Part shown: positions 1 through 5,061 of the stretch, piece by piece
How positions within the stretch are numbered: position 1 is the stretch's first letter
How the letters are laid out: each line of letters begins with the position of its first letter
NCBI GenBank assembly: GCA_024304875.1
Contig: JAMWZF010000134.1
Coordinates: 1 to 7,831 of the forward strand
DNA: 7,831 nt
Direction: 5' to 3'
DNA from: Paracoccaceae bacterium
Lineage (GTDB): Bacteria; Pseudomonadota; Alphaproteobacteria; Rhodobacterales; Rhodobacteraceae
Notes under the pieces: generated by a model
Seen by the model: the letters and a program-made list of their open reading frames with translations, nothing else
Databases searched by the model: none
Told to the model about the DNA's origin: nothing
Translations under genes and position numbers: made by a program

Positions 1-556
1 GGTCGAGGCGCCTGCCGACCCGGCCCCGCAGGCCGAGGCGCCGGAGGCTCCCGCGCCGAAGAAGCGCCGGGAGAAGGCACCGGACTGGAAGTCGAAGGGC
101 GACAAGGCCGAGGTCCCGCGTCCGGAGGGCGGCAAGCCAAAGGGCAAGTCCTACGCCGCCAAACCCGGCGCGATGGCTTACGGCGACAAGCCGCGGGACG
201 GAAAACCCGGCGGCAAGTCCTGGGGCGACAAGCCGCGGGACGGGAAACCCGGCGGCAAGCCCCGGGCCGACAAGCCGCGGGATGCAAAGCCGGGCGGCAA
301 GCCGCATGGGGACAAACCCCAAGGGGGCAAACCGGGGGGTAAACCGAGCGGGAAACCCTATGCCAAGCCCGGTGGCAAACCCGGTGGAAAGCCCTTCGGC
401 GCACCGGGCAAGGGCAAGGGTCCGGGCAAGCCGCCCGCGGCCAATGCCTCGGACACCTCCAAGCGGTTCACCCCGCCGGGCGCCAGGCCCGCCGGCGGCG
501 GCTTCAAGGGCAAGGGGGGCGACGACCGCCCCCGTCGCAAGGGTCCGAAATCGTGA
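1..556 (+). CDS. C-terminal part of an unidentified protein with a basic Lys/Gly/Pro-rich tail (5' end outside window)
   Basis: The reading frame is open from base 2 to the TGA at 554-556, giving 184 residues with no start inside that is preceded by a ribosome site. The first 20 or so residues are Ala/Pro/Glu rich, then a KKRREK cluster leads into a tail dominated by KPGGK and GDKPRD motifs, ending in RPRRKGPKS. The composition is low-complexity, disordered and strongly positive, which suggests nucleic-acid binding. In Rhodobacteraceae, tails of this kind are appended to DEAD-box RNA helicases and to RluB-type 23S rRNA pseudouridine synthases; that is from memory of the families. No catalytic domain is visible here, so the identity is open. 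The gene converges on the UbiA-fusion gene with a 33-bp gap. The coding call is supported by uninterrupted frame and in-frame 42-bp repeats; the function is a guess. Confidence 0.7.
   Translation, partial: VEAPADPAPQAEAPEAPAPKKRREKAPDWKSKGDKAEVPRPEGGKPKGKSYAAKPGAMAYGDKPRDGKPGGKSWGDKPRDGKPGGKPRADKPRDAKPGGKPHGDKPQGGKPGGKPSGKPYAKPGGKPGGKPFGAPGKGKGPGKPPAANASDTSKRFTPPGARPAGGGFKGKGGDDRPRRKGPKS
182..349 (+). repeat. Four in-frame 42-bp (14-residue) tandem repeats in the basic tail
   Basis: Units begin at 182, 224, 266 and 308. Their translations are GDKPRDGKPGGKSW, GDKPRDGKPGGKPR, ADKPRDAKPGGKPH and GDKPQGGKPGGKPS. The first two units are almost identical in DNA and the later ones drift mainly at third positions, as expected for a coding repeat that expands and contracts by unequal exchange or slippage. 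Shorter GGKP units continue to about 400. Copy number may vary between strains. Confidence 0.85.
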
Positions 557-562
557 GGACCA

Positions 563-584
563 GCGCCCGGCCCCGGCCGGGCGC
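563..584. terminator. Hairpin between convergent genes, possible two-way terminator
   Basis: Bases 563-572 and 575-584 are perfect reverse complements (GCGCCCGGCC / GGCCGGGCGC), giving a 9-bp G+C stem with a four-base loop once the tightest pair is opened. It lies between the stop codons of two convergent genes (556 and 590), the usual place for a shared terminator. There is no T-run on either side, so efficient intrinsic termination is uncertain. Confidence 0.55.
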
Positions 585-589
585 CGCCG

Positions 590-2047
590 TCACATCAGGC
601 CGAGCCGGGTGAACCACTCCTCCCAGAGGCCGGCGGCGTAGAACATCAGCGACAGGGTGATGAGGAGCAGCCCGACCCCCCGCTTGTCCTTGAGCGCGAA
701 GACGATCGGGTCGTAGTCCTGCTTGCCGTACCAGCCGAGCCGCACCATCCGCATCAGCCACCAGCAGATGGGGATGAGCGCGATCCACATGATCCACTGG
801 TCCGGGTAGAGCGCCAGCGCCTGATCGGAAAAGCTGTAGAGGAAGAAGATCACCAGCGCACCCACGGTGCCGAGCAGGGCCATGTTCAGCAGGTCCGGTC
901 GGTCGGGGCGGCCGTAGCCGCGGCCCGGCAGCCTCTCGTCGCCGGTGGCGAGGGTCAGCTCCGTCAGGCGCTTGACGCAGCCGAGGGTGATGAAGATCGG
1001 GAAGATGAAGATCAGCATGAAGACCGAGGCATCAACCCCGCTCGCCGCCGCGCCGGCGACGACGCGCAGGGTGTAGAGCGTCGCCAGGGTGGCGATGTCG
1101 ATCCAACGCATCCGCTTGAGCCTCAGCGAATAGGCGAGGCTGAGGGTCATGTAGACGGCCACCACCAGCAGGAAGGCCGGCGAGAGCACCGCGCCGAGGC
1201 CGAGGGCGATGGCGCCCAGCGCGACCGTCGCCGTCATGCCGACCCCGATCGGCACCGCGCCGCTGGCGAAGGGCCGACGGCACTTGGTCGGGTGCAGCCG
1301 GTCCGCCTCGAGGTCCAGGAGATCGTTGACGAGGTAGATGCAGGAGGCGGCGGCCGAGAAGGCCGCGATGCCGAAGAGCACCAGCATCAGGGTCGACAGG
1401 GTGAAATCATGCGCCGCGATCATCGGCAGGACCAGAAGGACGTTCTTGACCCACTGGTGCGGGCGCAGGGCGCGGACCAGGTCGCGCAGGGCCCAGCCGC
1501 CCCGGATCCGGGTGACGTCGTGGCCCGACAGCTTCGACGCCGCGCCGCCGGCGGACCCGACGACGATGGCCCCTGCCCCGCGGCTCCAGATCCTGAGGTC
1601 CGAGCTGTCGTTGCCGGCGTAGTCGAAGCCGCCCTCGCCATAGGCCTGCACAAGCGCCTCGGCCTTGGCGGCGCCCTTGAGGTTGCGCCGGCCGTCGGAG
1701 GCGAAAACGCGGGAGAGCCCATGATGCTCGGCCAGCGGCCCGACGAGCGAGATGTCCGAGGCCGAGGCCAGCGCCACCTCGCGCCCCTCGGCGCGGGCCC
1801 GGTCGGCCAGGGCGACCACTTCGGGCTCCACCGGCAGCAGGTCGGTCCGCAGGGGGGCGATCCGGGCCAACTCGGCCTTGAGCGCAGCGCGATCGGTCAG
1901 GTGCATGGCGCAGGCGGTCAGCGTCGCAATCGGCGCGCGGCCGAGGCCGGCCCAGAAGCACTCCAGCAGCATGTCGGTGCGCAGGAGCGTGCCGTCGGCG
2001 TCGAGGACAAGGGGGCGGGCGGTGGTCACGGCGCTTCCATCGGCCAT
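590..2047 (-). CDS. HAD phosphatase-UbiA prenyltransferase fusion (decaprenyl-phosphate phosphoribosyltransferase-like)
   Basis: A 485-residue protein. Residues 1 to about 195 form a HAD-type hydrolase: DADGT (Asp16, Asp18) is motif I, Ser95 fits motif II, Lys124 in NLKGAAKAE fits motif III, and GNDSSD (145-150) is motif IV. Residues about 195-485 are a polytopic UbiA-superfamily prenyltransferase with the metal and diphosphate motif NDLLDLEADRLHP (241-253) followed by KCRRPFASG, and a second motif around YSLRLKRMRWID (306-317). The HP-K-RRP signature resembles decaprenyl-phosphate 5-phosphoribose synthases rather than the quinone-pathway UbiA. Expected chemistry is transfer of a group to or from a prenyl carrier at the inner membrane, with the HAD part on the cytosolic side; the substrate is inferred. 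The ATG at 2047 is chosen because it overlaps the upstream stop as TGATG; an in-frame start at 2107 would lie inside that gene. All HAD and UbiA key acids are present. Confidence 0.85.
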   Translation of the reverse strand: MADGSAVTTARPLVLDADGTLLRTDMLLECFWAGLGRAPIATLTACAMHLTDRAALKAELARIAPLRTDLLPVEPEVVALADRARAEGREVALASASDISLVGPLAEHHGLSRVFASDGRRNLKGAAKAEALVQAYGEGGFDYAGNDSSDLRIWSRGAGAIVVGSAGGAASKLSGHDVTRIRGGWALRDLVRALRPHQWVKNVLLVLPMIAAHDFTLSTLMLVLFGIAAFSAAASCIYLVNDLLDLEADRLHPTKCRRPFASGAVPIGVGMTATVALGAIALGLGAVLSPAFLLVVAVYMTLSLAYSLRLKRMRWIDIATLATLYTLRVVAGAAASGVDASVFMLIFIFPIFITLGCVKRLTELTLATGDERLPGRGYGRPDRPDLLNMALLGTVGALVIFFLYSFSDQALALYPDQWIMWIALIPICWWLMRMVRLGWYGKQDYDPIVFALKDKRGVGLLLITLSLMFYAAGLWEEWFTRLGLM

Positions 2048-2913
2048 CAGCTGCCCCCGGTGTTGAAGACGCAGCCGTCGCTGACCAGCAGTGGCGGCGT
2101 CTGGCACAGGCCGCGGGCGACGTTCCAGGCTGCGAGGACCTTGGGGACGTAATCCCGGGTTTCGGCGTAGTCGGGCACGCCGCCATTGTCCCGCACGGCC
2201 CCCTCGCCGGCGTTGTAAGCGGCGAGAGCAAGGATCGGGTCACCCTGGAAGTGGTCCAGAAGCCAGTGCAGGTAGGCCGTCCCGCCCTTGATGTTGTCGG
2301 CCGCGACGGTGCGGTCCGCGACGCCGAACCGCTCGGCCGTGGCGGGCATCAGCTGCATCAGGCCCTGGGCGCCGGCGCTCGACAGCGCCTCGGTCCGGCC
2401 GGCGCTTTCGATCGAGATGACGGCAAGGACGAGGGCGGGAGAGACCTCGGTCCCGATGGTGGCCATCAGGATGTCGCGCCCGTGGGTGTCGGCGATGCGG
2501 CGCATGGTGTCCAGCCGCGGGGCCGCGACGCTGGCACCTCCGGGTCCGTTCTGCAGGGCGCGCAGCCCCTGGTCCAGCCGGCCGGGGCCGGTGGCGGCAA
2601 GGTCGGCCGGGACGATGTCCCAGAACCAGGCATAGGCCGAGCCGGGCGACCGCGGCGCCGGGAGCGCGGCAGAGGCCCGGGTCCCCGCCTCCTCCTCCGC
2701 CGAGGGCGCGGAGGGCGGCGGCTGGCGCCAGGGCGAGGACGAGGCCTGCACCGTGATCCGCGGGGCGGAGCCGGCGGGCGGCGCCGTCACACGGCGAAAG
2801 GTGAAGTCGGGCTGCAGGCGGCTGCCCTCGGCCAGGACCGGCGCGGCGGGGACCGCGATACCCGCGCAGACGGCAAGGGCAAGGGCCCCTCGTTTCGGGA
2901 ACTCTGTGAACAC
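2047..2913 (-). CDS. Secreted lytic transglycosylase (SLT domain)
   Basis: A 288-residue protein that should cleave the MurNAc-GlcNAc bond of peptidoglycan in the periplasm. Residues 1-28 are a signal peptide: FPKR, a hydrophobic core ALALAVCAGIAVPAA and a PVLA cleavage site. Residues about 30-95 are a Pro/Ala/Ser-rich linker. The SLT domain covers about 150-260, with catalytic Glu169 in VISIESAG, then GAQGLMQLMP (181-190), NIKGG, LAAYNAGEGAV (230-240) and DYAETRDYVPKV. Cys270 and Cys281 in the C-terminal tail could form a disulfide. The GTG at 2913 is preferred because GAGG (2925-2922) lies eight bases upstream and it gives a compact signal peptide; a TTG at 2961 would add 16 polar residues without a good ribosome site. 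The gene is divergent from the pilus locus and its stop overlaps the next start, so both are probably one operon. A link to pilus passage through the wall is only inference. Confidence 0.88.
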   Translation of the reverse strand: MFTEFPKRGALALAVCAGIAVPAAPVLAEGSRLQPDFTFRRVTAPPAGSAPRITVQASSSPWRQPPPSAPSAEEEAGTRASAALPAPRSPGSAYAWFWDIVPADLAATGPGRLDQGLRALQNGPGGASVAAPRLDTMRRIADTHGRDILMATIGTEVSPALVLAVISIESAGRTEALSSAGAQGLMQLMPATAERFGVADRTVAADNIKGGTAYLHWLLDHFQGDPILALAAYNAGEGAVRDNGGVPDYAETRDYVPKVLAAWNVARGLCQTPPLLVSDGCVFNTGGS

Positions 2914-2941
2914 TGCTGCTGCCTCGCTCGGCCTGATCGCC

Positions 2942-2975
2942 TTTTGCGGGAAGCTTCGCAAAATTCGGTTAACCG
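2942..2975. promoter_or_regulatory. Paired inverted repeats, candidate operator upstream of the transglycosylase gene
   Basis: TTTTGCG (2942-2948) and CGCAAAA (2957-2963) are exact reverse complements around an eight-base spacer containing AAGCTT. Two bases further, CGGTTAACCG (2966-2975) is a perfect ten-base palindrome. They lie 29 to 62 bases upstream of the GTG start, where a repressor site or an mRNA leader hairpin would act. No regulator family was recognised. Confidence 0.35.
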
Positions 2976-3090
2976 GGCCATAGCCTTGGCCCGCCGGGGT
3001 CGGAAATGGCCGCGGCTTGCGGCTCCAAGGCCACGCCCCCGGCGCGTTCCCGGAGCGAGGACGCTAAATTGTTTTGTTTCATTTCAATTA

Positions 3091-3106
3091 GTTAAGCTTG
3101 ATTTAC
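3091..3106 (-). promoter_or_regulatory. CtrA-like binding site upstream of pilin 1
   Basis: Read on the minus strand this is GTAA, seven bases, TTAAC. The established CtrA full site is TTAA-N7-TTAAC, so eight of nine fixed positions match. It lies in the AT-rich patch about 170 bases before the pilin start. CtrA controls pilin genes in Caulobacter, and CtrA is conserved in Rhodobacterales. A single AT-rich match could arise by chance, so this is a candidate only. Confidence 0.4.
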
Positions 3107-3192
3107 CTAGAGAAACCCGACGATGCAAAATTGCACGAATGCAGTCGTAATCTCGCCCCATTCAGGGGGCCATATCTGCTCATCCAAGACGG

Positions 3193-3228
3193 GGATCGGG
3201 CCATTGAGAGGCCGGCCCGACGTGATCC
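3193..3228 (+). promoter_or_regulatory. Stem in the pilin 1 mRNA leader
   Basis: TCGGGCC (3196-3202) pairs with GGCCCGA (3214-3220) around an 11-base loop. The bases just outside, GGA (3193-3195) and TCC (3226-3228), could extend it across a five-base bulge. If transcription starts in the AT-rich patch, this stem would be in the 5' leader of the pilin message, 33 bases before the ribosome site. A role in message stability is inference. Confidence 0.4.
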
Positions 3229-3260
3229 GGACGGGACCTGACAACCTGAGATACCCCTGA

Positions 3261-3266
3261 GGAGGG
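3261..3266 (+). promoter_or_regulatory. Strong Shine-Dalgarno of pilin 1
   Basis: GGAGGG, preceded by TGA, lies seven bases before the ATG at 3274. It is the best match to the anti-Shine-Dalgarno sequence I saw among the genes here, consistent with heavy translation of a structural pilin. Confidence 0.75.
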
Positions 3267-3273
3267 ATAACAT

Positions 3274-3462
3274 ATGCTGAACTTCATCAAGACCTTCCGC
3301 GCCGACGAAGACGGCGCCGTGACCGTCGACTGGGTCGTTCTGACCGCCGCCATCGTGGGCCTGGGCATCGCCGTCCTGACCTCCGTCGGCAACGGCACCA
3401 CCGCCCTCGGCTCCAAGGTGAGCTCGCAGCTCTCCAACCAGAGCCTCGTGACCTTCAACTAA
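3274..3462 (+). CDS. flp: Flp-type (type IVb/Tad) pilin 1, probable major pilin
   Basis: A 62-residue prepilin. The leader MLNFIKTFRADEDG should be cut after Gly14 by the Tad prepilin peptidase, leaving a 48-residue pilin that begins AVTVDWVVLTAAIVGLGIAV, a hydrophobic helix that stays in the inner membrane until assembly. Canonical Flp pilins have Glu5-Tyr6 in the mature chain; here positions 5 and 6 are Asp and Trp. The short polar tail ends in TFN. The start is firm: GGAGGG at 3261-3266 sits seven bases before the ATG. A perfect-stem terminator follows within 30 bases, so it can be made as a short abundant message, which fits a major subunit. It heads a Tad locus (cpaB, cpaC, cpaE downstream), and pilin 2 shares 24 of 48 mature residues by ungapped comparison. 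The pilin call rests on this leader, helix and context; a remote possibility is a minor membrane peptide. Confidence 0.8.
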   Translation: MLNFIKTFRADEDGAVTVDWVVLTAAIVGLGIAVLTSVGNGTTALGSKVSSQLSNQSLVTFN

Positions 3463-3469
3463 AGGTTCA

Positions 3470-3527
3470 GGTCCCCCGGGACCAGGCACAACGGGCCGCG
3501 CAGCGATGCGCGGCCCGTTCTCGTTTT
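3470..3527 (+). terminator. Rho-independent terminator after pilin 1
   Basis: The main stem pairs 3490-3502 with 3507-3519 over 13 perfect base pairs, closed by a GCGA loop (a GNRA-type tetraloop), and is followed by a T-rich stretch ending in TTTT at 3524-3527. A smaller stem, GGTCC (3470-3474) with GGACC (3479-3483), precedes it and may protect the 3' end of the message. This is the strongest terminator in the window and should uncouple pilin 1 from the genes behind it. Confidence 0.88.
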
Positions 3528-3570
3528 CGGCCGTCGAACATGAAGGGATCGGCCCGAAGAAACCGTACCA

Positions 3571-3589
3571 TGCGCCCGAATTGGGCGCA
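3571..3589 (+). repeat. Inverted repeat in the gap before pilin 2
   Basis: TGCGCCC (3571-3577) and GGGCGCA (3583-3589) are perfect reverse complements around GAATT. It lies in the 236-bp gap between the pilins, after the terminator, so it could be an operator for a pilin 2 promoter or part of a leader. No T-run follows. No convincing promoter hexamers were found in this gap. Confidence 0.4.
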
Positions 3590-3698
3590 GACCTTCCGCG
3601 AAAGCGCCACAATCTCAGCTCACAAACAGGTCAAGTGTCGTCCTTGCACAAGCGGTGCGGCGCGACTGGACCCGGAACAGCCTAGGCGGAGCACTGAA

Positions 3699-3899
3699 AT
3701 GAAACACCACATCGGACGGTCTATCGACCGGTTCAGAAAAGACGAGGACGGAGCGATCACCGTGGATTGGGTGGTCCTGACCGCCTCGATCATCGGCCTC
3801 GGCCTTGCGTTGATGCTGCTCGTCGCCAACGGCGCGACGGACAAGTCGGACGGCCTCGGCGCGCATCTGTCCAGCCAGACGATCATGTCCTTCAACTGA
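3699..3899 (+). CDS. Flp-type (type IVb/Tad) pilin 2, paralog of pilin 1
   Basis: A 66-residue prepilin with an 18-residue leader ending in KDEDG. Cleavage after Gly18 gives a 48-residue pilin, exactly the length of mature pilin 1, starting AITVDWVVLTASIIGLGLAL, with Asp5-Trp6 and the C-terminus SFN. The two mature pilins share 24 of 48 positions by eye, mainly in the helix and at the last two residues, while the middle (TDKSDGLGAH here) differs in charge. The ATG at 3699 is chosen because CGGAG (3687-3691) lies seven bases upstream and the leader length fits; an in-frame ATG at 3540 would add a 53-residue basic extension unlike any pilin leader. It lies after the pilin 1 terminator and before cpaB with a hairpin between, so it may be a less abundant or alternative subunit. 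Confidence 0.78.
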   Translation: MKHHIGRSIDRFRKDEDGAITVDWVVLTASIIGLGLALMLLVANGATDKSDGLGAHLSSQTIMSFN

Positions 3900-3936
3900 T
3901 GACCCCATACGGGTCATCAAATGGCCGTATTCGGCC
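3897..3936 (+). terminator. Tandem stem-loops between pilin 2 and cpaB, possible attenuator
   Basis: TGATGACCC (3897-3905) pairs with GGGTCATCA (3911-3919) over nine perfect base pairs; its first three bases are the pilin 2 stop codon. A second small stem, GGCCG (3923-3927) with CGGCC (3932-3936), follows four bases later. There is no T-run, so complete termination is unlikely. Partial termination or an RNA-processing and stabilising structure that lowers cpaB relative to the pilin is a reasonable inference. Confidence 0.5.
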
Positions 3937-3997
3937 GGCATGACTGTGCGCCAACCCCGGGCAACGACCCGTGGAGGTCGGCTGAAAGGACGATGAG

Positions 3998-4861
3998 ATG
4001 AGAGCAGTTTTTGGTTTGGTACTCCTGGCCGGGATCGGGTTGGCGGGATTCGCCGTCCACATGGCCCAAGGATACTTCGAGCAGCAGCAGATCGCGCTCG
4101 CCCAGGAACAGCAGAAGGCCGCGCAGATCGTGCCCACCGTGCAGGTCTATGCCGTGACACGGGCCCTCGAGTACGGCGAGGAGCTGACTCCGGACGACGT
4201 GCAACTGATCAACTATGTCGAGGCCGCCCTTCCCGAGGGTGTCTTCCGCACCGAGGAAGAGCTGTTCCCGAACGGCGCGGACGAACTTCGCGTCGTGGTC
4301 CGCCAGATGGAGCAGAACGAGCCGGTGCTGGCCTCCAAGGTCACGCTGCCCGGCGAGAAGGCCGGAATCACCTCGCGCCTCAGCCCCGGCATGCGTGCCT
4401 TCGCCATTTCGGTCGACGTCTCGTCGGGCGTCTCGGGCTTCCTGCGTCCCGGCGACCGGGTCGACGTCTACTGGACCGGCCGGCTCTCCGGCATGGAGGG
4501 CGGAGCCGCCGGCGGCTCGGACATCACCCGCCTGATCGAGACCGGTCTGACACTCGTCGCCGTCGATCAGAGTGCCAACGCCGACCGCTCCGAAGCCGCG
4601 GTCGCCCGCACCGTCACGGTCGAGGCAAGCCCGCAGCAGGTGGCGGCGCTCGCACAGGCGCAGTCGACCGGAAGGCTGTCGCTGGCCCTTGTCGGGGCCG
4701 AGGACGAGACCGTGGCGCAGAGCGTCGAGATGGACCAGCGCACCCTTCTGGGCATCACCGCGGCGCCGGTGGTCGAACAGCAGCGCGAACCCGAGGTCTG
4801 CTCGATCCGGACCCGCCGCGGGGCCGAAACGGTCGAAATCCCGATCCCCTGCACCAATTGA
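3998..4861 (+). CDS. cpaB: Flp pilus assembly protein CpaB (RcpC)
   Basis: A 287-residue periplasmic component of the Tad pilus, thought to support or gate the secretin channel. Residues 1-22 (FGLVLLAGIGLAGFAV) are an N-terminal membrane anchor or uncleaved signal, then a Gln-rich helix (27-43). A SAF domain covers about 46-115 with VYAVTRALEYGEELTPDD (50-67), and the RcpC/CpaB domain covers about 130-235, with FAISVDVSSGVSGFLRPGD and the later VTVEASPQQVAALAQAQ. Length is typical of the family. Cys268 and Cys285 near the C-terminus may pair. AAAGGA (3985-3990) lies seven bases before the ATG. The gene is followed at once by a terminator, so it does not appear to be simply co-transcribed with cpaC as in compact Tad operons. 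Confidence 0.93.
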   Translation: MRAVFGLVLLAGIGLAGFAVHMAQGYFEQQQIALAQEQQKAAQIVPTVQVYAVTRALEYGEELTPDDVQLINYVEAALPEGVFRTEEELFPNGADELRVVVRQMEQNEPVLASKVTLPGEKAGITSRLSPGMRAFAISVDVSSGVSGFLRPGDRVDVYWTGRLSGMEGGAAGGSDITRLIETGLTLVAVDQSANADRSEAAVARTVTVEASPQQVAALAQAQSTGRLSLALVGAEDETVAQSVEMDQRTLLGITAAPVVEQQREPEVCSIRTRRGAETVEIPIPCTN

Positions 4862-4883
4862 CCAAATCCGACGATGCATCCGA

Positions 4884-4920
4884 ATCGGGGCGCCCCTGAC
4901 GTGGCGCCCCGATCTGTTTT
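4884..4920 (+). terminator. Rho-independent terminator after cpaB
   Basis: ATCGGGGCGCC (4884-4894) pairs perfectly with GGCGCCCCGAT (4903-4913) around an eight-base loop and is followed by CTGTTTT. It starts 23 bases after the cpaB stop. This implies either partial read-through or a separate promoter for cpaC. Confidence 0.82.
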
Positions 4921-5061
4921 CGTGTGGCCATGTTGCGCATTGCCCACATGAACAGACACTGACAACGCATTGATTCTTGCAAAAAACCGACATTGCGGGC
5001 AGGGTCCGGTCAATTACGGGCACCAAAGACCCGCATCACCGTGGCACAGAGGCAGGTCACA

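Larger units (their letters stand above)
2914..3273. promoter_or_regulatory. 360-bp divergent control region between transglycosylase and pilin 1
   Basis: No credible gene was found here on either strand. The region holds, from left to right, two inverted repeats near the transglycosylase start (2942-2975), a G+C-rich stretch (about 2990-3060), an AT-rich patch (about 3062-3150) that stands out against the G+C-rich surroundings, and a structured segment (3193-3228) just before the pilin ribosome site. Promoters for both directions must lie here, and the AT-rich patch is the best place for the pilin one. I could not fix a convincing -35/-10 pair: TTG-like hexamers at 3069 and 3098 lack good partners. 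Confidence 0.6.

Noticed and set aside
182..400. CRISPR-like array
   Set aside because: The repeats are contiguous, in frame and encode KPGGK units; there are no spacers.
173..556. The basic tail as a separate small gene starting at an internal ATG (173)
   Set aside because: The frame is open without interruption to the window edge and the ATG has no ribosome site; the tail composition continues from upstream.
2048..2107. Upstream start for the HAD-UbiA gene
   Set aside because: It would add 20 residues lying wholly inside the transglycosylase gene; the TGATG start gives a normal HAD N-terminus.
2914..2961. TTG start for the transglycosylase
   Set aside because: It adds 16 residues in front of a compact signal peptide and has no clear ribosome site, whereas the GTG at 2913 has GAGG at an ideal distance.
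1292..3150. Long + strand open frames opposite the UbiA fusion and transglycosylase
   Set aside because: They lack domains and ribosome sites and mirror genes with complete catalytic motifs on the minus strand.
3540..3698. Longer N-terminus for pilin 2
   Set aside because: The 53-residue basic extension is unlike any prepilin leader, and the ATG at 3699 has its own ribosome site.
4921..4940. Sigma-54-type promoter (TGGC...TTGC) upstream of cpaC
   Set aside because: The distance between the GG and GC elements is too short for a -24/-12 promoter.
3917..5026. Minus-strand open frame of over 360 codons opposite cpaB
   Set aside because: Composition is typical of an antisense shadow, and cpaB on the + strand has the SAF and RcpC regions and a proper ribosome site.
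4993..5061. Longer N-terminus for CpaC
   Set aside because: It would bury the signal peptide; the ATG at 5062 is directly followed by a standard signal sequence. The repeat of TGGCACAGA around this start looks incidental.
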